A stretch of 64,000 nt of DNA, from positions 1 through 64,000 of the IMG/VR virus record IMGVR_UViG_3300020446_000009; one strand, written 5' to 3'. How positions within the stretch are numbered: the first letter of the stretch is position 1; each line of letters begins with the position of its first letter. This DNA is from a virus. The position numbers and the translations under genes were made by a program. This document shows positions 34,957-45,600 of this stretch, one piece after another. The notes beneath the pieces are model-generated. The model saw only the letters and a list, made by a program, of their open reading frames with translations, was not told the origin of the DNA and searched no databases.

Positions 34957-34987
34957 TAAAAAAGAGCTAACTATCAAGCTAACTCTT
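34957..34987 (-). terminator. Rho-independent terminator after 34979..35332
   Basis: The coding strand forms a 10-base-pair stem, AAGAGTTAGC with GTTAGCTCTT (two G-U pairs), around a six-base loop. A run of six T residues follows. The stop codon of the upstream coiled-coil gene lies inside the stem. This is the clearest intrinsic terminator in the window. Confidence 0.8.
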
Positions 34988-35332
34988 CTTTTTTTGATCT
35001 TTTTCAAGAAACCTATATTGGTTTTGAAGCTTTAAGGTAACTTGGAAAACATGCTCCAATTGACCACCTTTGAAATTGGCTTCTTTTATAAAGTGGAGTA
35101 AAAACATTAATTCCTGTTCATCTAAAGAATTTTTATTTTTACTTGAAAGGATAGAAAGTCTTTCTTTTAAAATTCTAACATCCTCATTTAATTTATTAAC
35201 CGTAGATTGAAGTTTTTGAGAATTTTCTACTAAAAGTTCTTTGTGTCTTTCCCATGATATGGATGGTGAAGCTTGCTCCACCATCCAATCTGGAATATTC
35301 CCAATTTCAACATTTTTTGCCTTGAAACCCAT
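34979..35332 (-). CDS. Coiled-coil protein of unknown function
   Basis: 117 residues, charged and largely helical, with a heptad-like stretch around 34-65 (ENSQKLQSTVNKLNEDVRIL and following). The N-terminus reads MGFKAKNVEIGNIPDWMVEQ; the C-terminus is a basic KDQKKKS tail. There is no signal peptide or membrane segment, and no family was recognised. It closes the transcription unit that begins near 39982, and its stop codon sits in the stem of a strong terminator. A small structural or assembly factor is possible. Confidence 0.55.
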   Translation of the reverse strand: MGFKAKNVEIGNIPDWMVEQASPSISWERHKELLVENSQKLQSTVNKLNEDVRILKERLSILSSKNKNSLDEQELMFLLHFIKEANFKGGQLEHVFQVTLKLQNQYRFLEKDQKKKS

Positions 35333-35354
35333 TTGAATTAAACATAATTAAAAA

Positions 35355-36701
35355 TTATGAATATATCCAAATGTCTTCACTATCACCGGCAACATATAGG
35401 TTACCTTTTTTATTATACCTAGCACCTGGGTCATTAGCACCATTTGGATCATTTCCATTAGTATTAATAGCCGCTGCCATAAATGCATCTGGTGTAAAGG
35501 CATTTTGGGAAGCATCAAATGAAGCATCTACACCAAATCGAGTTGTAGCTGCATCAAATCCGAAGCATTCACCATCTGTTGCACCAGTTTGTTGTATTAC
35601 AATACCACCATCTCCTGTTGAAGTTGATCCAGAGGCTAATCTGATAAATCTATCAGCTACATCTAAATCTTCTGTGTGTTGGAATGAGGCAGTACCTAAT
35701 ACTGTTAAGTTTCTAGAAATTGTAGCATCTCTAGTAACTGTTAAATCTTGTCCAATTGTTACATCATCTGGTAATCCAATTGTTACAGTATCAGCTGTTG
35801 CTGTACTAACTTCAACTTCATTAGCTGTTCCAGAGAATGTTAATGTTTCAGTTAATAGATTAACTGCTTGAGCATTTGAACCATCAGTTAAATTTAACGT
35901 GGTTGCTATTCCTGTTAATCCACTACCATCACCAGTAAATGAACCAGTAAATGAACCAGTAGCATCTGTAATAGTTTGAAGTCTAGTAACTGTATCTCCT
36001 AAATTAACTACTGTTGTACCTAATGTAATGGTAGAGTTTTGTAATTTAGCATTTGTGATACCAGAATCTTTTACTTGAAGACTATCAGTAGCAATTTCGA
36101 TTGTAGAATCATCTACATTTGCTGTAACAGTTAATGTTTGGTTAGCACCTGCGGTAGTAATACCTGCTCCACCAGCAATAGTAAATGTTTGAGAATCTAA
36201 ATCTACTGCACCTGTTCCTGAATCACCTGAAAAGTCTAAATCTTCTTGTGATATTTGGTTATCAACATAAGCAGTTGTGGCTACTTTAGTCGAGTTATCA
36301 CCTGCAGTTTGTGTGGTTGCTGTTGTACCATCCGCTATGGATCCAGTAAATGAGCCTGTATACCCAGTTATATTTAATTGGGTTACTGTATCTCCTAAGG
36401 ATACATCATCACCACCAAATGTTATACCGTCATTGGCTAATGAGGAATTAGGTACAGCACTTAAACTAAAGTTTAAGGTATCCGTTCCAGCATTAGCAGT
36501 CATTAATAACCCAGCTCCTGACGAAGAGGCAAAGGTTAAATTTCCTTGTGAATCGTTTGCAAGTAATTCCGTGCTCAAGAATGAAGCAGTAGAGAATGAA
36601 TTTCCTGCTGCTGGTACCTGTGATGCACTTATATATCCTGAGTCATTATTTAACTGAGATATATTACTACCCGAAACGACGAGTTTTTTCCAAGTTGCCA
36701 T
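35355..36701 (-). CDS. Tail fibre/structural protein
   Basis: 448 residues, rich in Ser, Thr, Gly and Ala, with the strand repeats seen in other fibres here (YTGSFTGSIADGT, TGSFTGSFTGDGSGLTGI). It has the N-terminal MATWKKLVVSGSN shared with 33888..34877 and a TTAYVDNQIS segment common in phage tail-fibre proteins. A C-terminal domain follows a DRFIRLASGS strand and ends GNLYVAGDSEDIWIYS, with no S74 chaperone. It is probably a fibre or baseplate-attached rod. The upstream gap 36702-36764 holds only A/T-rich sequence with a short perfect palindrome. Confidence 0.65.
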   Translation of the reverse strand: MATWKKLVVSGSNISQLNNDSGYISASQVPAAGNSFSTASFLSTELLANDSQGNLTFASSSGAGLLMTANAGTDTLNFSLSAVPNSSLANDGITFGGDDVSLGDTVTQLNITGYTGSFTGSIADGTTATTQTAGDNSTKVATTAYVDNQISQEDLDFSGDSGTGAVDLDSQTFTIAGGAGITTAGANQTLTVTANVDDSTIEIATDSLQVKDSGITNAKLQNSTITLGTTVVNLGDTVTRLQTITDATGSFTGSFTGDGSGLTGIATTLNLTDGSNAQAVNLLTETLTFSGTANEVEVSTATADTVTIGLPDDVTIGQDLTVTRDATISRNLTVLGTASFQHTEDLDVADRFIRLASGSTSTGDGGIVIQQTGATDGECFGFDAATTRFGVDASFDASQNAFTPDAFMAAAINTNGNDPNGANDPGARYNKKGNLYVAGDSEDIWIYS

Positions 36702-36764
36702 TGAGAATAATTGTTTTTAGTTAATTAAATAAAATTTTATATCGATTATACGTATTCATAACCT

Positions 36765-37910
36765 TTAATCTAATGCAGCCCAAACTGAAGAAGATTGAAA
36801 GTAAAGTCCTCCATAGTCTGCAGTTGCAGAAGGTGATGGGGCATCTATATTTGCAAAAAATTGTGCTACACCCTCTGAGTTAATTTTAAAAGCATCATAA
36901 CTAGCAGAATTAACTACAAAAAAGTCAAGATTTGATGCTGTTTGAGTTACTAAAAGTGATCCTGTAATGCGAACATCCCTAGAAGAAGTTAAAAATGTTG
37001 ATCCTATATACCAATCATCATCACCTCCACTACCACCTTCAATAACTATATTAACACCCTCTTTACCAAAGCTTTCGGTTAAAGTAATATCTTGTATTCC
37101 TGAACCTGTAAAATTAACAAATTGGGTATTTCCTTTAGTATATGATCCTGTGTATAAAACATCAAGACCTATATCATCTAAAAATTCTTGTACTGCTATT
37201 TGATAAGCTCCTACTTCATAACCACCAGCAGGAGTTCCTGCTACGTTTTGGTTAAAAATAGTAGCTAAAGAAGAGCTATAAGATAGTTCTACTATAGCAA
37301 ATGATGTAATACCAGATGAAGCTGCTTTATCATCCTCTTCTGCTAATATTCCATTAGCACTACTAGTTATATAAAATGAAGCTTGTTGGGTATTTTGCCT
37401 ATTTTGTACTCTACTAATTTCATATTGTGCAAACTCACCTGAGATACCACTTGATAATGAAGCAGTAGATGCTTGAAGTAATAGTACTCCAAATTTATTA
37501 TCAGTAGGAAGATAATTAGAATCTTCACTACCTGTAATATTATTAAAATTAATTGGGTTATTTGTAGGTGAAGTTAATGACCCAGAATTAATAAAATATT
37601 GTCCTTTAGGAGGGCTAACTCTACCTAATCTATTAGTTCCTGTAGCTGAAGGAACGGCATCTACTTCAATAGTATTATTACCAAGATCAACAGATACAAT
37701 AGTTACACCCGAAGGAAAGTTTGAAGATGCTATTAATTGTTGACCAGGAATTATATCATTAGCACCAAAATATCCACTAACATCTACAACATTAGTTAAT
37801 GTTGTTGAACTGGTATCACAATCAAATCTTATCCTTATAAAGGAATTAGTACCATTAGCAAATATAGTGGCGTTATCTATTGCGCCATAAAACAATCGGT
37901 CTTGAGCCAT
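36765..37910 (-). CDS. Virion structural protein
   Basis: 381 residues. It contains a NFTGSGIQDITLTESFGKEG segment and a following VNIVIEGG strand, which resemble [16 protein letters not shown] and VTVTLEGG in the neighbouring collagen-like protein, so the two share a domain. It ends with ITGSLLVTQTASNLDFFVVN and a FYFQSSS-type C-terminus typical of T4-like fibre or tail-associated proteins. No enzymatic motif, signal or membrane segment is visible. It lies 14 bases after the collagen-like gene in the same unit. Confidence 0.6.
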   Translation of the reverse strand: MAQDRLFYGAIDNATIFANGTNSFIRIRFDCDTSSTTLTNVVDVSGYFGANDIIPGQQLIASSNFPSGVTIVSVDLGNNTIEVDAVPSATGTNRLGRVSPPKGQYFINSGSLTSPTNNPINFNNITGSEDSNYLPTDNKFGVLLLQASTASLSSGISGEFAQYEISRVQNRQNTQQASFYITSSANGILAEEDDKAASSGITSFAIVELSYSSSLATIFNQNVAGTPAGGYEVGAYQIAVQEFLDDIGLDVLYTGSYTKGNTQFVNFTGSGIQDITLTESFGKEGVNIVIEGGSGGDDDWYIGSTFLTSSRDVRITGSLLVTQTASNLDFFVVNSASYDAFKINSEGVAQFFANIDAPSPSATADYGGLYFQSSSVWAALD

Positions 37911-37924
37911 CTACAATTATATTT

Positions 37925-39964
37925 TTAGAATAATTGAGCCTTTACAATAATTGGAGAGAAATTGTCTATTCCCGTTATTTTTAATATATTATAATTGCTA
38001 CCTAAATTCCATTGTTGATTTATTGTTGGGATATTACCAGAATTACCTGTACCTGTAGCACTAATACCTGAAATATTGGCTACATTAATACCCGTTTTGC
38101 TTCCAAACGTTCCAGCTCCTTCTTGTGTACCCGCAGGTAATGTCACTTGCATTGGAGCTGATTCCTGATTATCAGCATATATTAACAACCCGTGTAGTTG
38201 GCAACTACCACTTAAAGCACCTGGTGCTGTAATTGATATTGCAGTTACATCTCCACTATTATCTGTAACACTGGCGCTAAATGCAGGAACGTATGCTGCA
38301 CTATCACCCGCAGTTCCTCCTGTTGAATCAACATCTAATGTAAATGTATCCGCATCTGATACGGCAACAGCAGAATATTTGTAATCCTGATTAGCATTAC
38401 GAACCATTACACAATCACCATTACTTAGACCATGGCTAGTACTAGTTACAGTAAGTGTAGTACCTGATCTAGTCCATGATTTACTTCCAAAATAATCACC
38501 AGTAGAAGTTAATTCTAATCTATGAGTAGAATTTGATGAAGCAACATATCTCATAGCAGTATTATATACTACATCTACTCCTCCACCACCACCTTCAAGT
38601 GTTACTGTGACTCCTGATCCCGAAGTTACAACATCTGCAACACCTGAACCTGTAAAATTAATTCCATCTATGTTTGTAGCTACAGTACTACCACTTTGTT
38701 GTACTAATACTGCGGACCCATCAATTCCAGATGTACCTGAAGTTCCGGATGTACCAGAAGTACCACTTGTTCCAGAAGTACCATCTGCTCCATCAGTAGC
38801 AGAGGTTCCAGATGTACCTGAAGTTCCGGATGTACCAGAAGTACCACTTGTACCCGATGTTCCACTTGTACCTGATGTACCATCAATACCCGAAGTACCA
38901 GAAGTACCAGAAGTACCATCTACGGCTGAAGTACCACTTGTACCTGATGTACCTGTTGTTCCACTTGTGCCTGAAGTACCTGAAGTACTATCTACACCTG
39001 AAGTACCAGATGTTCCATCTGTAGCAGAAGTTCCAGATGTACCGGATGTTCCATCTGTAGCAGAAGTTCCACTTGTTCCCGAAGTACCAGAAGTACCAGA
39101 TGTACCTGAAGTACCAGATGTTCCACTTGTTCCCGAAGTACCATCAATTCCTGAAGTACCATCTTCTCCAGATGTACCAGAAGTACCAGAAGTACCATCT
39201 ATAGCTGATGTGCCTGAAGTACCGGATGTACCATCATTTGAAACACCTGAGCTACCACTTGTTCCTGAAGTACCGGATGTACTATCAACTCCAGATGTTC
39301 CTGAAGTCCCGTCTGTAGCAGAAGTTCCGCTTGTACCAGATGTACCATCAATTGCGGATGTACCACTTGTTCCTGAAGTACCATCATTTGAAACTCCCGA
39401 GGTACCACTTGTACCTGAAGTACTATCTACACCTGAAGTTCCAGATGTACCAGCATCTCCTGAGGTTCCAGAAGTACCATCTACGGCTGAAGTACCACTT
39501 GTACCTGATGTACCAGATGCTCCATCATTACCATCTACTCCTGAAGTACCAGATGTACCAGCAGTAGCTGAAGTACCAGAAGTACCATCCACTCCAGATG
39601 TACCATTTGCTCCATTAGATCCATTTACACCTGATGTTCCTGAGGTTCCAGCCGCCCCAGCTGCTCCATCATTACCACTTGTTCCACTTGTTCCCGAGGT
39701 ACCAGCAGATCCTCCTCCACCTCCATAAGAACCAGTAAAATGTAATTCTCCCGTAGAAGTATCAACCATTACTGTTTTATATGCAGTATTAGAATTTTCT
39801 GCTATTGTTGGATTTTTAAGAGATCCAGTTACAACAAGAGAACCTGAAATTGTTATATCGTAATCTTCAGCTCCAGTTAGGGCATCTACAGACTGGGAGA
39901 CGTGCCATGACTGTATTGTAGCCCCTTGGACTATTTGTGATTCATAATTAAGTACTTTGGCCAT
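37925..39964 (-). CDS. Collagen-like Gly-Thr-Ser triplet-repeat virion protein
   Basis: 679 residues. Residues about 85-418 are an almost uninterrupted Gly-x-y repeat dominated by GTS with occasional GVD, GID, GAA or SND triplets, a collagen-like pattern lacking proline. The N-terminal 80 residues have the [10 protein letters not shown] strand seen in fibres. The C-terminal about 250 residues form a separate domain that shares [11 protein letters not shown] and GVTVTLEGG with 36765..37910. Phage collagen-like stretches form trimeric rods in tail fibres. With no prolines in the repeat, stability would come from other means, such as Thr/Ser glycosylation; that is speculation. Confidence 0.75.
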   Translation of the reverse strand: MAKVLNYESQIVQGATIQSWHVSQSVDALTGAEDYDITISGSLVVTGSLKNPTIAENSNTAYKTVMVDTSTGELHFTGSYGGGGGSAGTSGTSGTSGNDGAAGAAGTSGTSGVNGSNGANGTSGVDGTSGTSATAGTSGTSGVDGNDGASGTSGTSGTSAVDGTSGTSGDAGTSGTSGVDSTSGTSGTSGVSNDGTSGTSGTSAIDGTSGTSGTSATDGTSGTSGVDSTSGTSGTSGSSGVSNDGTSGTSGTSAIDGTSGTSGTSGEDGTSGIDGTSGTSGTSGTSGTSGTSGTSGTSGTSATDGTSGTSGTSATDGTSGTSGVDSTSGTSGTSGTTGTSGTSGTSAVDGTSGTSGTSGIDGTSGTSGTSGTSGTSGTSGTSGTSGTSATDGADGTSGTSGTSGTSGTSGTSGIDGSAVLVQQSGSTVATNIDGINFTGSGVADVVTSGSGVTVTLEGGGGGVDVVYNTAMRYVASSNSTHRLELTSTGDYFGSKSWTRSGTTLTVTSTSHGLSNGDCVMVRNANQDYKYSAVAVSDADTFTLDVDSTGGTAGDSAAYVPAFSASVTDNSGDVTAISITAPGALSGSCQLHGLLIYADNQESAPMQVTLPAGTQEGAGTFGSKTGINVANISGISATGTGNSGNIPTINQQWNLGSNYNILKITGIDNFSPIIVKAQLF
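38707..39714 (-). repeat. Low-complexity collagen-type coding repeat (GTS triplets)
   Basis: About one kilobase of 9-base coding units (Gly-Thr-Ser and variants) with third-position variation, entirely within 37925..39964. The repetition also opens long spurious frames on both strands, including one rich in VPEVPDVP on the plus strand. Confidence 0.85.
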
Positions 39965-39981
39965 TTTACTTACTGTTTGTT

Positions 39982-39989
39982 ATAAATAT
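39982..39989 (-). promoter_or_regulatory. Candidate late promoter of the collagen-like gene unit
   Basis: The coding strand reads ATATTTATAACAAACAG, ending 18 bases before the ATG at 39964. It would drive 37925..39964 through 34979..35332, ending at the terminator. Confidence 0.5.
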
Positions 39990-39996
39990 AATTTTT

Positions 39997-40902
39997 TTAT
40001 TGTCTATCTACATTTATTAATATAGTTGTGTCAGTTGTTTTTGAAGTAGGTAAAGGTTGGGGTAATTTACCAACTGCAATTAAATCTCTTTGATCATTAT
40101 ATAAACCCACTGTGGTTACATATGGTGAAAAAGACGCACTAGTTGCAAAACCCCAAGGTGTACCATTAGATCCACTTATTACAGATGGATTTTGAGTAAA
40201 GTTATATTCACTTTCTCCTAAAGTACACTTGTATTGTGTTTCGTATATTGTATATGAACTAGAAAATGAACAAGTTACATTTAAATTACTAACGAATGTA
40301 GATATTTCTTCATCCCAATAATTTCTCGTTCGTTCTCCTCCAGTTAATACAATAATACCATGTTCATAAATAATATTACCTATATAAGTAGATCCAGAAA
40401 TTAATCTTCCTTCACCATCATCTTCATAACTACCACTAGGGGTAATAAAATTAAATGATTCTGGTTGTATATAATCACCATACATATATTGAGGTATAGA
40501 TAATACTCCAATAGTAGAATTAGAAGCAGTTGGAAAATATCTATAGGCTTCTAAAGTTGTATTTTCAAAATTTTGATATAAAGGTGAATATGCTCTACCG
40601 GTTATAGTTCCATCAGGATTAAAACTAGCAGTAGATACTGTTGAAGTTTCACCACTACCTGATATATAATTTGAATAATATAATTGTTTTGTTTGATTAT
40701 AAACTAAAGATTGAGCCTTTCTATTATTAGAAGGCCCAGTTAAAGTTTGATCTGTTAAATAATTTGTATTTTTTCCTAAATATCTTCCTATATTGACATT
40801 GCTTCCTGATAATGATGTTTGTCCCTCAAATTTAAATCCTTTGTTTAAGTTAAGAGGTGATACTATTACATCCTGAGCATTGAGAGTCTTGAAAGCGGCC
40901 AT
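39997..40902 (-). CDS. Virion structural protein (paralogue A)
   Basis: 301 residues. The C-terminal region (YNFTQNPSVISGSNGTPWG ... VTTVGLYNDQRDLIAVGKLPQPL) aligns with the same region of the next gene upstream, 40906..41934 (FNYSENPSFISGSTGEV ... TSVGLYNDSNELLAVSKLSRPI). They are therefore paralogues with different N-terminal parts. The NYS-x-NP-x-FISGS motif is familiar from T4-like marine phage structural proteins. There are no catalytic or membrane features. Both lie in the stretch between fibre and baseplate genes, so a tail or baseplate subunit is likely. Confidence 0.6.
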   Translation of the reverse strand: MAAFKTLNAQDVIVSPLNLNKGFKFEGQTSLSGSNVNIGRYLGKNTNYLTDQTLTGPSNNRKAQSLVYNQTKQLYYSNYISGSGETSTVSTASFNPDGTITGRAYSPLYQNFENTTLEAYRYFPTASNSTIGVLSIPQYMYGDYIQPESFNFITPSGSYEDDGEGRLISGSTYIGNIIYEHGIIVLTGGERTRNYWDEEISTFVSNLNVTCSFSSSYTIYETQYKCTLGESEYNFTQNPSVISGSNGTPWGFATSASFSPYVTTVGLYNDQRDLIAVGKLPQPLPTSKTTDTTILINVDRQ

Positions 40903-40905
40903 TCA

Positions 40906-41934
40906 TTAGAAATCTAATTTGATTCTTACTAAAGATTCTTTTGTGAAATTCTTTTGTATAGGTCTTGATAATTTAGATACAGCTAATAATTCATTTGAAT
41001 CATTATATAAACCAACTGAAGTAGGATATACTTGAGGATTATTAATAAAATAACTGTACACTACTTCACCTGTTGAACCTGATATAAATGATGGATTTTC
41101 AGAATAATTAAATTCACTATTTCTAGCTCTAATAAATACAAAATCTGAAGTAATTGTTTCTTCAGAATTTAATGTAAAAGAAGCACCAGATGATATAGTA
41201 TTATATAATTTTCCTTGATTTAAACCATCGGTATTAGCACTAAGATTAGTACCTAAAGCAATACCATAAGTTGAATCATCTAAAGCGGCACCATTTAGTA
41301 TTATAGTGGAAGAATCGGGAAGGAATAAACCGTAAGAACCAATAGTAGTACTACTTCCTCCTGCTCCTGCGTACCCATTTCCAGCATAAGCCGCTCCATT
41401 TGAACCACTTACTACTTCAAATGCTCTTTGAGTACCATAAAATGTAGGTAAAGTTACATCCTTTGAATTATCAGTTAAAACAACACTTCTACTACCATTT
41501 GTTAAAGTTAAATTCATAGAACCAGGTAATAATTTTTCTTTATATCTAGCTCTATTAATTGATATTACATAAAAATATTGGTTAGTAGTTACACCACCAA
41601 ATGAAAAATCTGAGTTTTCATCTTCTAAAACTAAACTTCTATATTGACCATATACTGTTCTAGAATAAGATAAAGTAGTAGATACATCAGCATTAAATGC
41701 TAAAGATCCTCTACCTGCTTTATCTGCAAAAGCTACATCAAATTGAACCTCAGCATCTGTGGCAGATGGTGTGGATTGGTATACGGCATAATAATAATCT
41801 CCTGATCTGTCTCCTACTTGAGCAGATGAAGTAAAAAAAGTACTTAATGTTGGAGCATTCCCACTCCATACTGTTGATGAAACAGAGTCAGCACTAACTA
41901 AAAAATCTTCGGCTTCTAATCTTTTAAATCCCAT
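40906..41934 (-). CDS. Virion structural protein (paralogue B)
   Basis: 342 residues, paralogous to 39997..40902 over the C-terminal third, including FNYSENPSFISGSTG and VGLYNDSNELLAVSKL. Near residue 165 there is a small Gly-rich stretch (AAYAGNGYAGAGGSS). The N-terminus MGFKRLEAEDFLVSADSV resembles MAAFKTLNAQDVIVSPLN of the paralogue. It is four bases from the next gene. It is probably a baseplate- or tail-associated subunit; the T4 counterpart cannot be named from sequence alone. Confidence 0.6.
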   Translation of the reverse strand: MGFKRLEAEDFLVSADSVSSTVWSGNAPTLSTFFTSSAQVGDRSGDYYYAVYQSTPSATDAEVQFDVAFADKAGRGSLAFNADVSTTLSYSRTVYGQYRSLVLEDENSDFSFGGVTTNQYFYVISINRARYKEKLLPGSMNLTLTNGSRSVVLTDNSKDVTLPTFYGTQRAFEVVSGSNGAAYAGNGYAGAGGSSTTIGSYGLFLPDSSTIILNGAALDDSTYGIALGTNLSANTDGLNQGKLYNTISSGASFTLNSEETITSDFVFIRARNSEFNYSENPSFISGSTGEVVYSYFINNPQVYPTSVGLYNDSNELLAVSKLSRPIQKNFTKESLVRIKLDF

Positions 41935-41940
41935 GGCTTA

Positions 41941-42600
41941 TTATGTTGCAGTTTTATTAACGGTTATTGGGATAGTTATTCTAGCACCACTATCTAATCC
42001 TACTACTGTTAAAGTTGTTCTAATAGTTGTATTAGAACCAAATAAAGTATTTACAGTAGTTGCTTTAAGATTAATTTGTGAACCAATTACTGTTTTAGAA
42101 ACATTAGTTCCTAATGTAGTTGTAGCATTTTGAGCTGTTGCTGCTTCACTATTAATACCCATACCAGTAAAAGTATTCATTAATCTAGTATCTGCTATTG
42201 TTGCTGAATATCCACTGGTTTCAAAGGTTTGCTCGTTATCTAAATAATTTAATGTTTGTGGTGTAATAGCTAATGCTGCTCCTTGTTTAAGTGTAATAGC
42301 ATCATAACCAAGATTTAACACTGGTAATTTAGCTGTACCACGAGGTAGAGTTACCAACTTATATTTCATAATTTGACTTTCATCTGGAAATGCTTCTAAT
42401 AATGGCATTCCATCAATAGCTTCTCCATAATATGAAGATCCAGATGGGTGGGTTGGATTAAAAAGAGTATAATCTATCTCGTCATCAGATAGAGCAAATT
42501 GTGTGATGCGGAAAGAACCATCGTTACGAGCAAGTAATTCACGACCTTTCTTTGTTAAAATGGCATCAACAGTTATTACAGTATTATTTAGATATCCCAT
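41941..42600 (-). CDS. Conserved T4-like virion structural protein
   Basis: 219 residues. The opening MGYLNNTVITVDAILTKKGR, followed by DEIDYTLFNPTHPSG and YGEAIDGMPLLEAFPDE, is a highly conserved pattern of marine T4-like phages. There it is annotated only as a virion structural protein. The second half is Thr/Asn-rich and strand-forming. It is packed against the paralogous pair 40906 and 39997 and has its own candidate promoter 24 bases upstream. A baseplate or neck position is likely. Confidence 0.65.
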   Translation of the reverse strand: MGYLNNTVITVDAILTKKGRELLARNDGSFRITQFALSDDEIDYTLFNPTHPSGSSYYGEAIDGMPLLEAFPDESQIMKYKLVTLPRGTAKLPVLNLGYDAITLKQGAALAITPQTLNYLDNEQTFETSGYSATIADTRLMNTFTGMGINSEAATAQNATTTLGTNVSKTVIGSQINLKATTVNTLFGSNTTIRTTLTVVGLDSGARITIPITVNKTAT

Positions 42601-42623
42601 TTTGTAAATATATATATTTTGTT

Positions 42624-42631
42624 ATAAATAT
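42624..42631 (-). promoter_or_regulatory. Candidate late promoter of 41941..42600
   Basis: The coding strand reads ATATTTATAACAAAATATAT, ending 24 bases before the ATG at 42600. It overlaps the stop codon of the preceding gene by one base. Confidence 0.5.
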
Positions 42632-45600
42632 TAAATTATTCTTTTTTCAATTAAATCCTTAAGTACTTCATCAGGATTGCGATCATATTTTTCGATTCTA
42701 TGCTCAGGTAATAAAATACCAGGTGAAGAAGAAGCAGATACAGGGAAACCATATGGTTTTTGTTGATCTAAAATTATAAAGTTTCTATTTTCTTTATATC
42801 TTCTTACCACAAAGAAATCTAAATTTGTTGGTTGTTTATTTATAATATCTCCATTTGAGGATGTGTATTCAAATGGTGGGGCAATGGTTATATGTAAACC
42901 ATCATTTTCAGGATTAGTACTATAAGGATCTATAGGTGGTCTAACTCCCTGTTTTCCACCTGCTGAAGTAATAGTGTAAACTAAGTCTTCATTATTTTCA
43001 AATCTAATTTCATCTCCTATTTCTAATGACCAAGGATCAACTACGGGATCAAATTCTACAAAGTCAGGTTCAATAGTAGATGGGAATACTACTTCTGTAT
43101 CTCCTACATAAGGTATTTTAGCTTGAACATAGTATTGACCATTAGTATTATTTCCATCTTCATCAAAAATACCATATGCTTGATTTAATATAGAAGAAGA
43201 CATAAATAACATATCTGTAGTACCCGAGATTCTTCTCCAATATGGTCCAACAGCTCCATTTACATTTTGATCACTATTTGCAATTGGTGATGTAATATTA
43301 TATTTTAATACTGGGCTAGTGTTATAACCACTAGTTAATCCTGGGTTAAATGTTGTCCTCCATGAAGGTCCATTTTTAATGTAATCCCCATCTCTTATAT
43401 AGGATCTAAAGAAATCATCATTTCTTCCACTATCACCAGGTTGGGTTATTTGCCCTTTAACTTTAAGGAACATTCCTGATCCTTGTTTTACATTTTTTAA
43501 TTTAAATTTAATACTCCATTTATATACTACATTAGCTCCATCTATACCAATGTTTCCTTGACCATCATTATACCATCCTCCTCCAATTAATACTTGGGCT
43601 TCTTTTCTATTTGTACTATCTGAAGACCAGTCAGAATTACCATATATTTGTTGGATAATTATTTTTTCTAAATACCTACTATCTGGTTTAAATTCAATTT
43701 GATTATTTGATATATAATATTGACGATCAAATCCACTAGGACTTGGTTCAATAGTTAAAGTTTTATAAACAGATTCATCTGATAATCCCGCATTTTCAAT
43801 TGGGGTTAAAGTAATTTGGGATATTTCAAAATTATTGCTATTAGCAACAAATACTTCACTAGGGTTAGTTGGTACTTTTATAAATGGGGCTAATGTTACA
43901 TTAGCAATTTGTCTATATTTGTCCTTAGATTGTCTTGAAGTATATAAATCTCCTTTCTGCCAATGTTTAGAACTTCCATTAGGTCTTCTATATCTTGCAG
44001 GGAATGTTGATGAGTAAAATATAAATTCACCGTCAACTTCATATTTATCTGATAGATCTGCTCCCAGAGTATTAGGAGTAATTGCCGCAGAATCTAATGG
44101 GAATAAAAGTGTACTAGCAGCACTACCAGTAGGAAGATTTGGAGTAGTATTAGTAGTAAAAGGTGTAATATCACCACTAGCAAAACTAGCAGTTGTTAAC
44201 TGATTCCCTACAGTTAAATCTTCAGTATCATTATTTGTTGAAGCAACTGGGAAATCGGAGTTTGATTGAGCAGCATTAATATTAACAGCAAGATTTGTAA
44301 ACCCACTCCCAATTCCTAAAGTACCATAGAAAGGACTTCCAGACATAATAATGTTATTAGTATGCCCTAAACTTGAGGTTTGAGAATATAATATTGGGGA
44401 TGGATATTTACCTAATTTAAAAGTAGAAGATAATCCTTTATTTAATCTTGATAATTCCTTTGCTTCCTCTATACTTTGTAAACTAGTTTTTACTCTTGTT
44501 GGTTTTGCATCATAATCATACAATTGGAAAGTTTTTTCAAAAAGTGAAAAGTTTATGTCTGATAATGTAGGATCGTATATTGTCCCACTTTCATCAATTA
44601 AATATTTAACATAATATGCCGTTTTTCCATTTAAATTAGGATATGTATCTATTATTTTATTAAAATAAGCAATATATGAATTTCTTAGTTGTACATTAGG
44701 TATTTTACCTAATGGTGAACCTTTTCCTTTATTTACAATCTCAGGTGTAGATATGTCAGCCTGATAATAAAAAGAGTTTGTACTATCTACATCATCATTA
44801 GGATTATATTCATTTATTTGTCTTCTACTTGTAGATGATCCTATATATCGTGCAAATGAAGAACCCAACTGGGTATAATGTGATTCGGGTACAGTTGCCC
44901 TAACCGCCTCATCTTTTATAATTTGATCAAAATTAATAGGATTAAGTACATCTACTGAATAATCTACATCTTGTAAACGTTCATTTGGTCTTTGTCCAAA
45001 TACATTATTATTAATAGGATCACAATCATCGTTAAGTTCAAGATAATTATTGAAAGTAACAGGTACTAAATCTTGAGCAGGATATACTAAATTACCAAAA
45101 CTCATAGTATAATTATTTACTATAAGTGATGAATTGAAATTAGATGATTCATTTCCTACTTCTACTGCTAATCTAAGATTATCACCTATAGAAATTTCAT
45201 AAGGTTGTAATGTAGTTTTTAGCGTAGATTCTAAACCATATAATATATTAGTAGAATTAATTGATGTTACATCACTTGCTATTACATTATTATTTTGATA
45301 TAATTTTAAAGTAGCACTTTGCCATGTATTAACATCATCTCCACTTCCGGTTCCGCCATATTCAAATTCATTATCACCATAACTACCAGTTCCATATGAA
45401 GATGATCTTATTACATTTATTGAAGTATATCCAAAATTAACTGATGCTGTTATTTGGAGTTCTTCTAGAGGAGTAGTATCAAAAGTATATACACCATCAG
45501 TTGGTCTTTCATTAGCTAATGAGCTGGAATAAGCAATATAAACAGTTTCAAATTCATTAGCAGGTGGACCTACGGGTTGAGATCCTGATCCATAAGAGCC

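Noticed and set aside
35371-35871. A 166-residue plus-strand frame
   Set aside because: Antisense to a clearly structured fibre gene; Val/Ser/Pro-rich composition typical of shadows in this window.
36277-36657. A 126-residue plus-strand frame
   Set aside because: Antisense of 35355..36701; no independent signals.
36729-36740. Perfect palindrome ATAAAATTTTAT as a terminator
   Set aside because: It has no loop or G/C pairs and no following T-run that would make an intrinsic terminator; such palindromes arise by chance in AT-rich DNA.
38704-39408. Minus-strand frames of about 70 residues within the collagen-like gene
   Set aside because: They are out-of-frame readings of the same repeat, with hydrophobic low-complexity translations (VLLVLLV).
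38707-39714. Repeat array resembling a CRISPR
   Set aside because: The units are 9 bases, in frame and coding, without unique spacers.
38607-39728. A 373-residue plus-strand frame rich in [11 protein letters not shown]
   Set aside because: It is the antisense shadow of the GTS repeat in 37925..39964; the repetitive DNA keeps several frames open. It has no promoter, no neighbours on this strand and no globular start.
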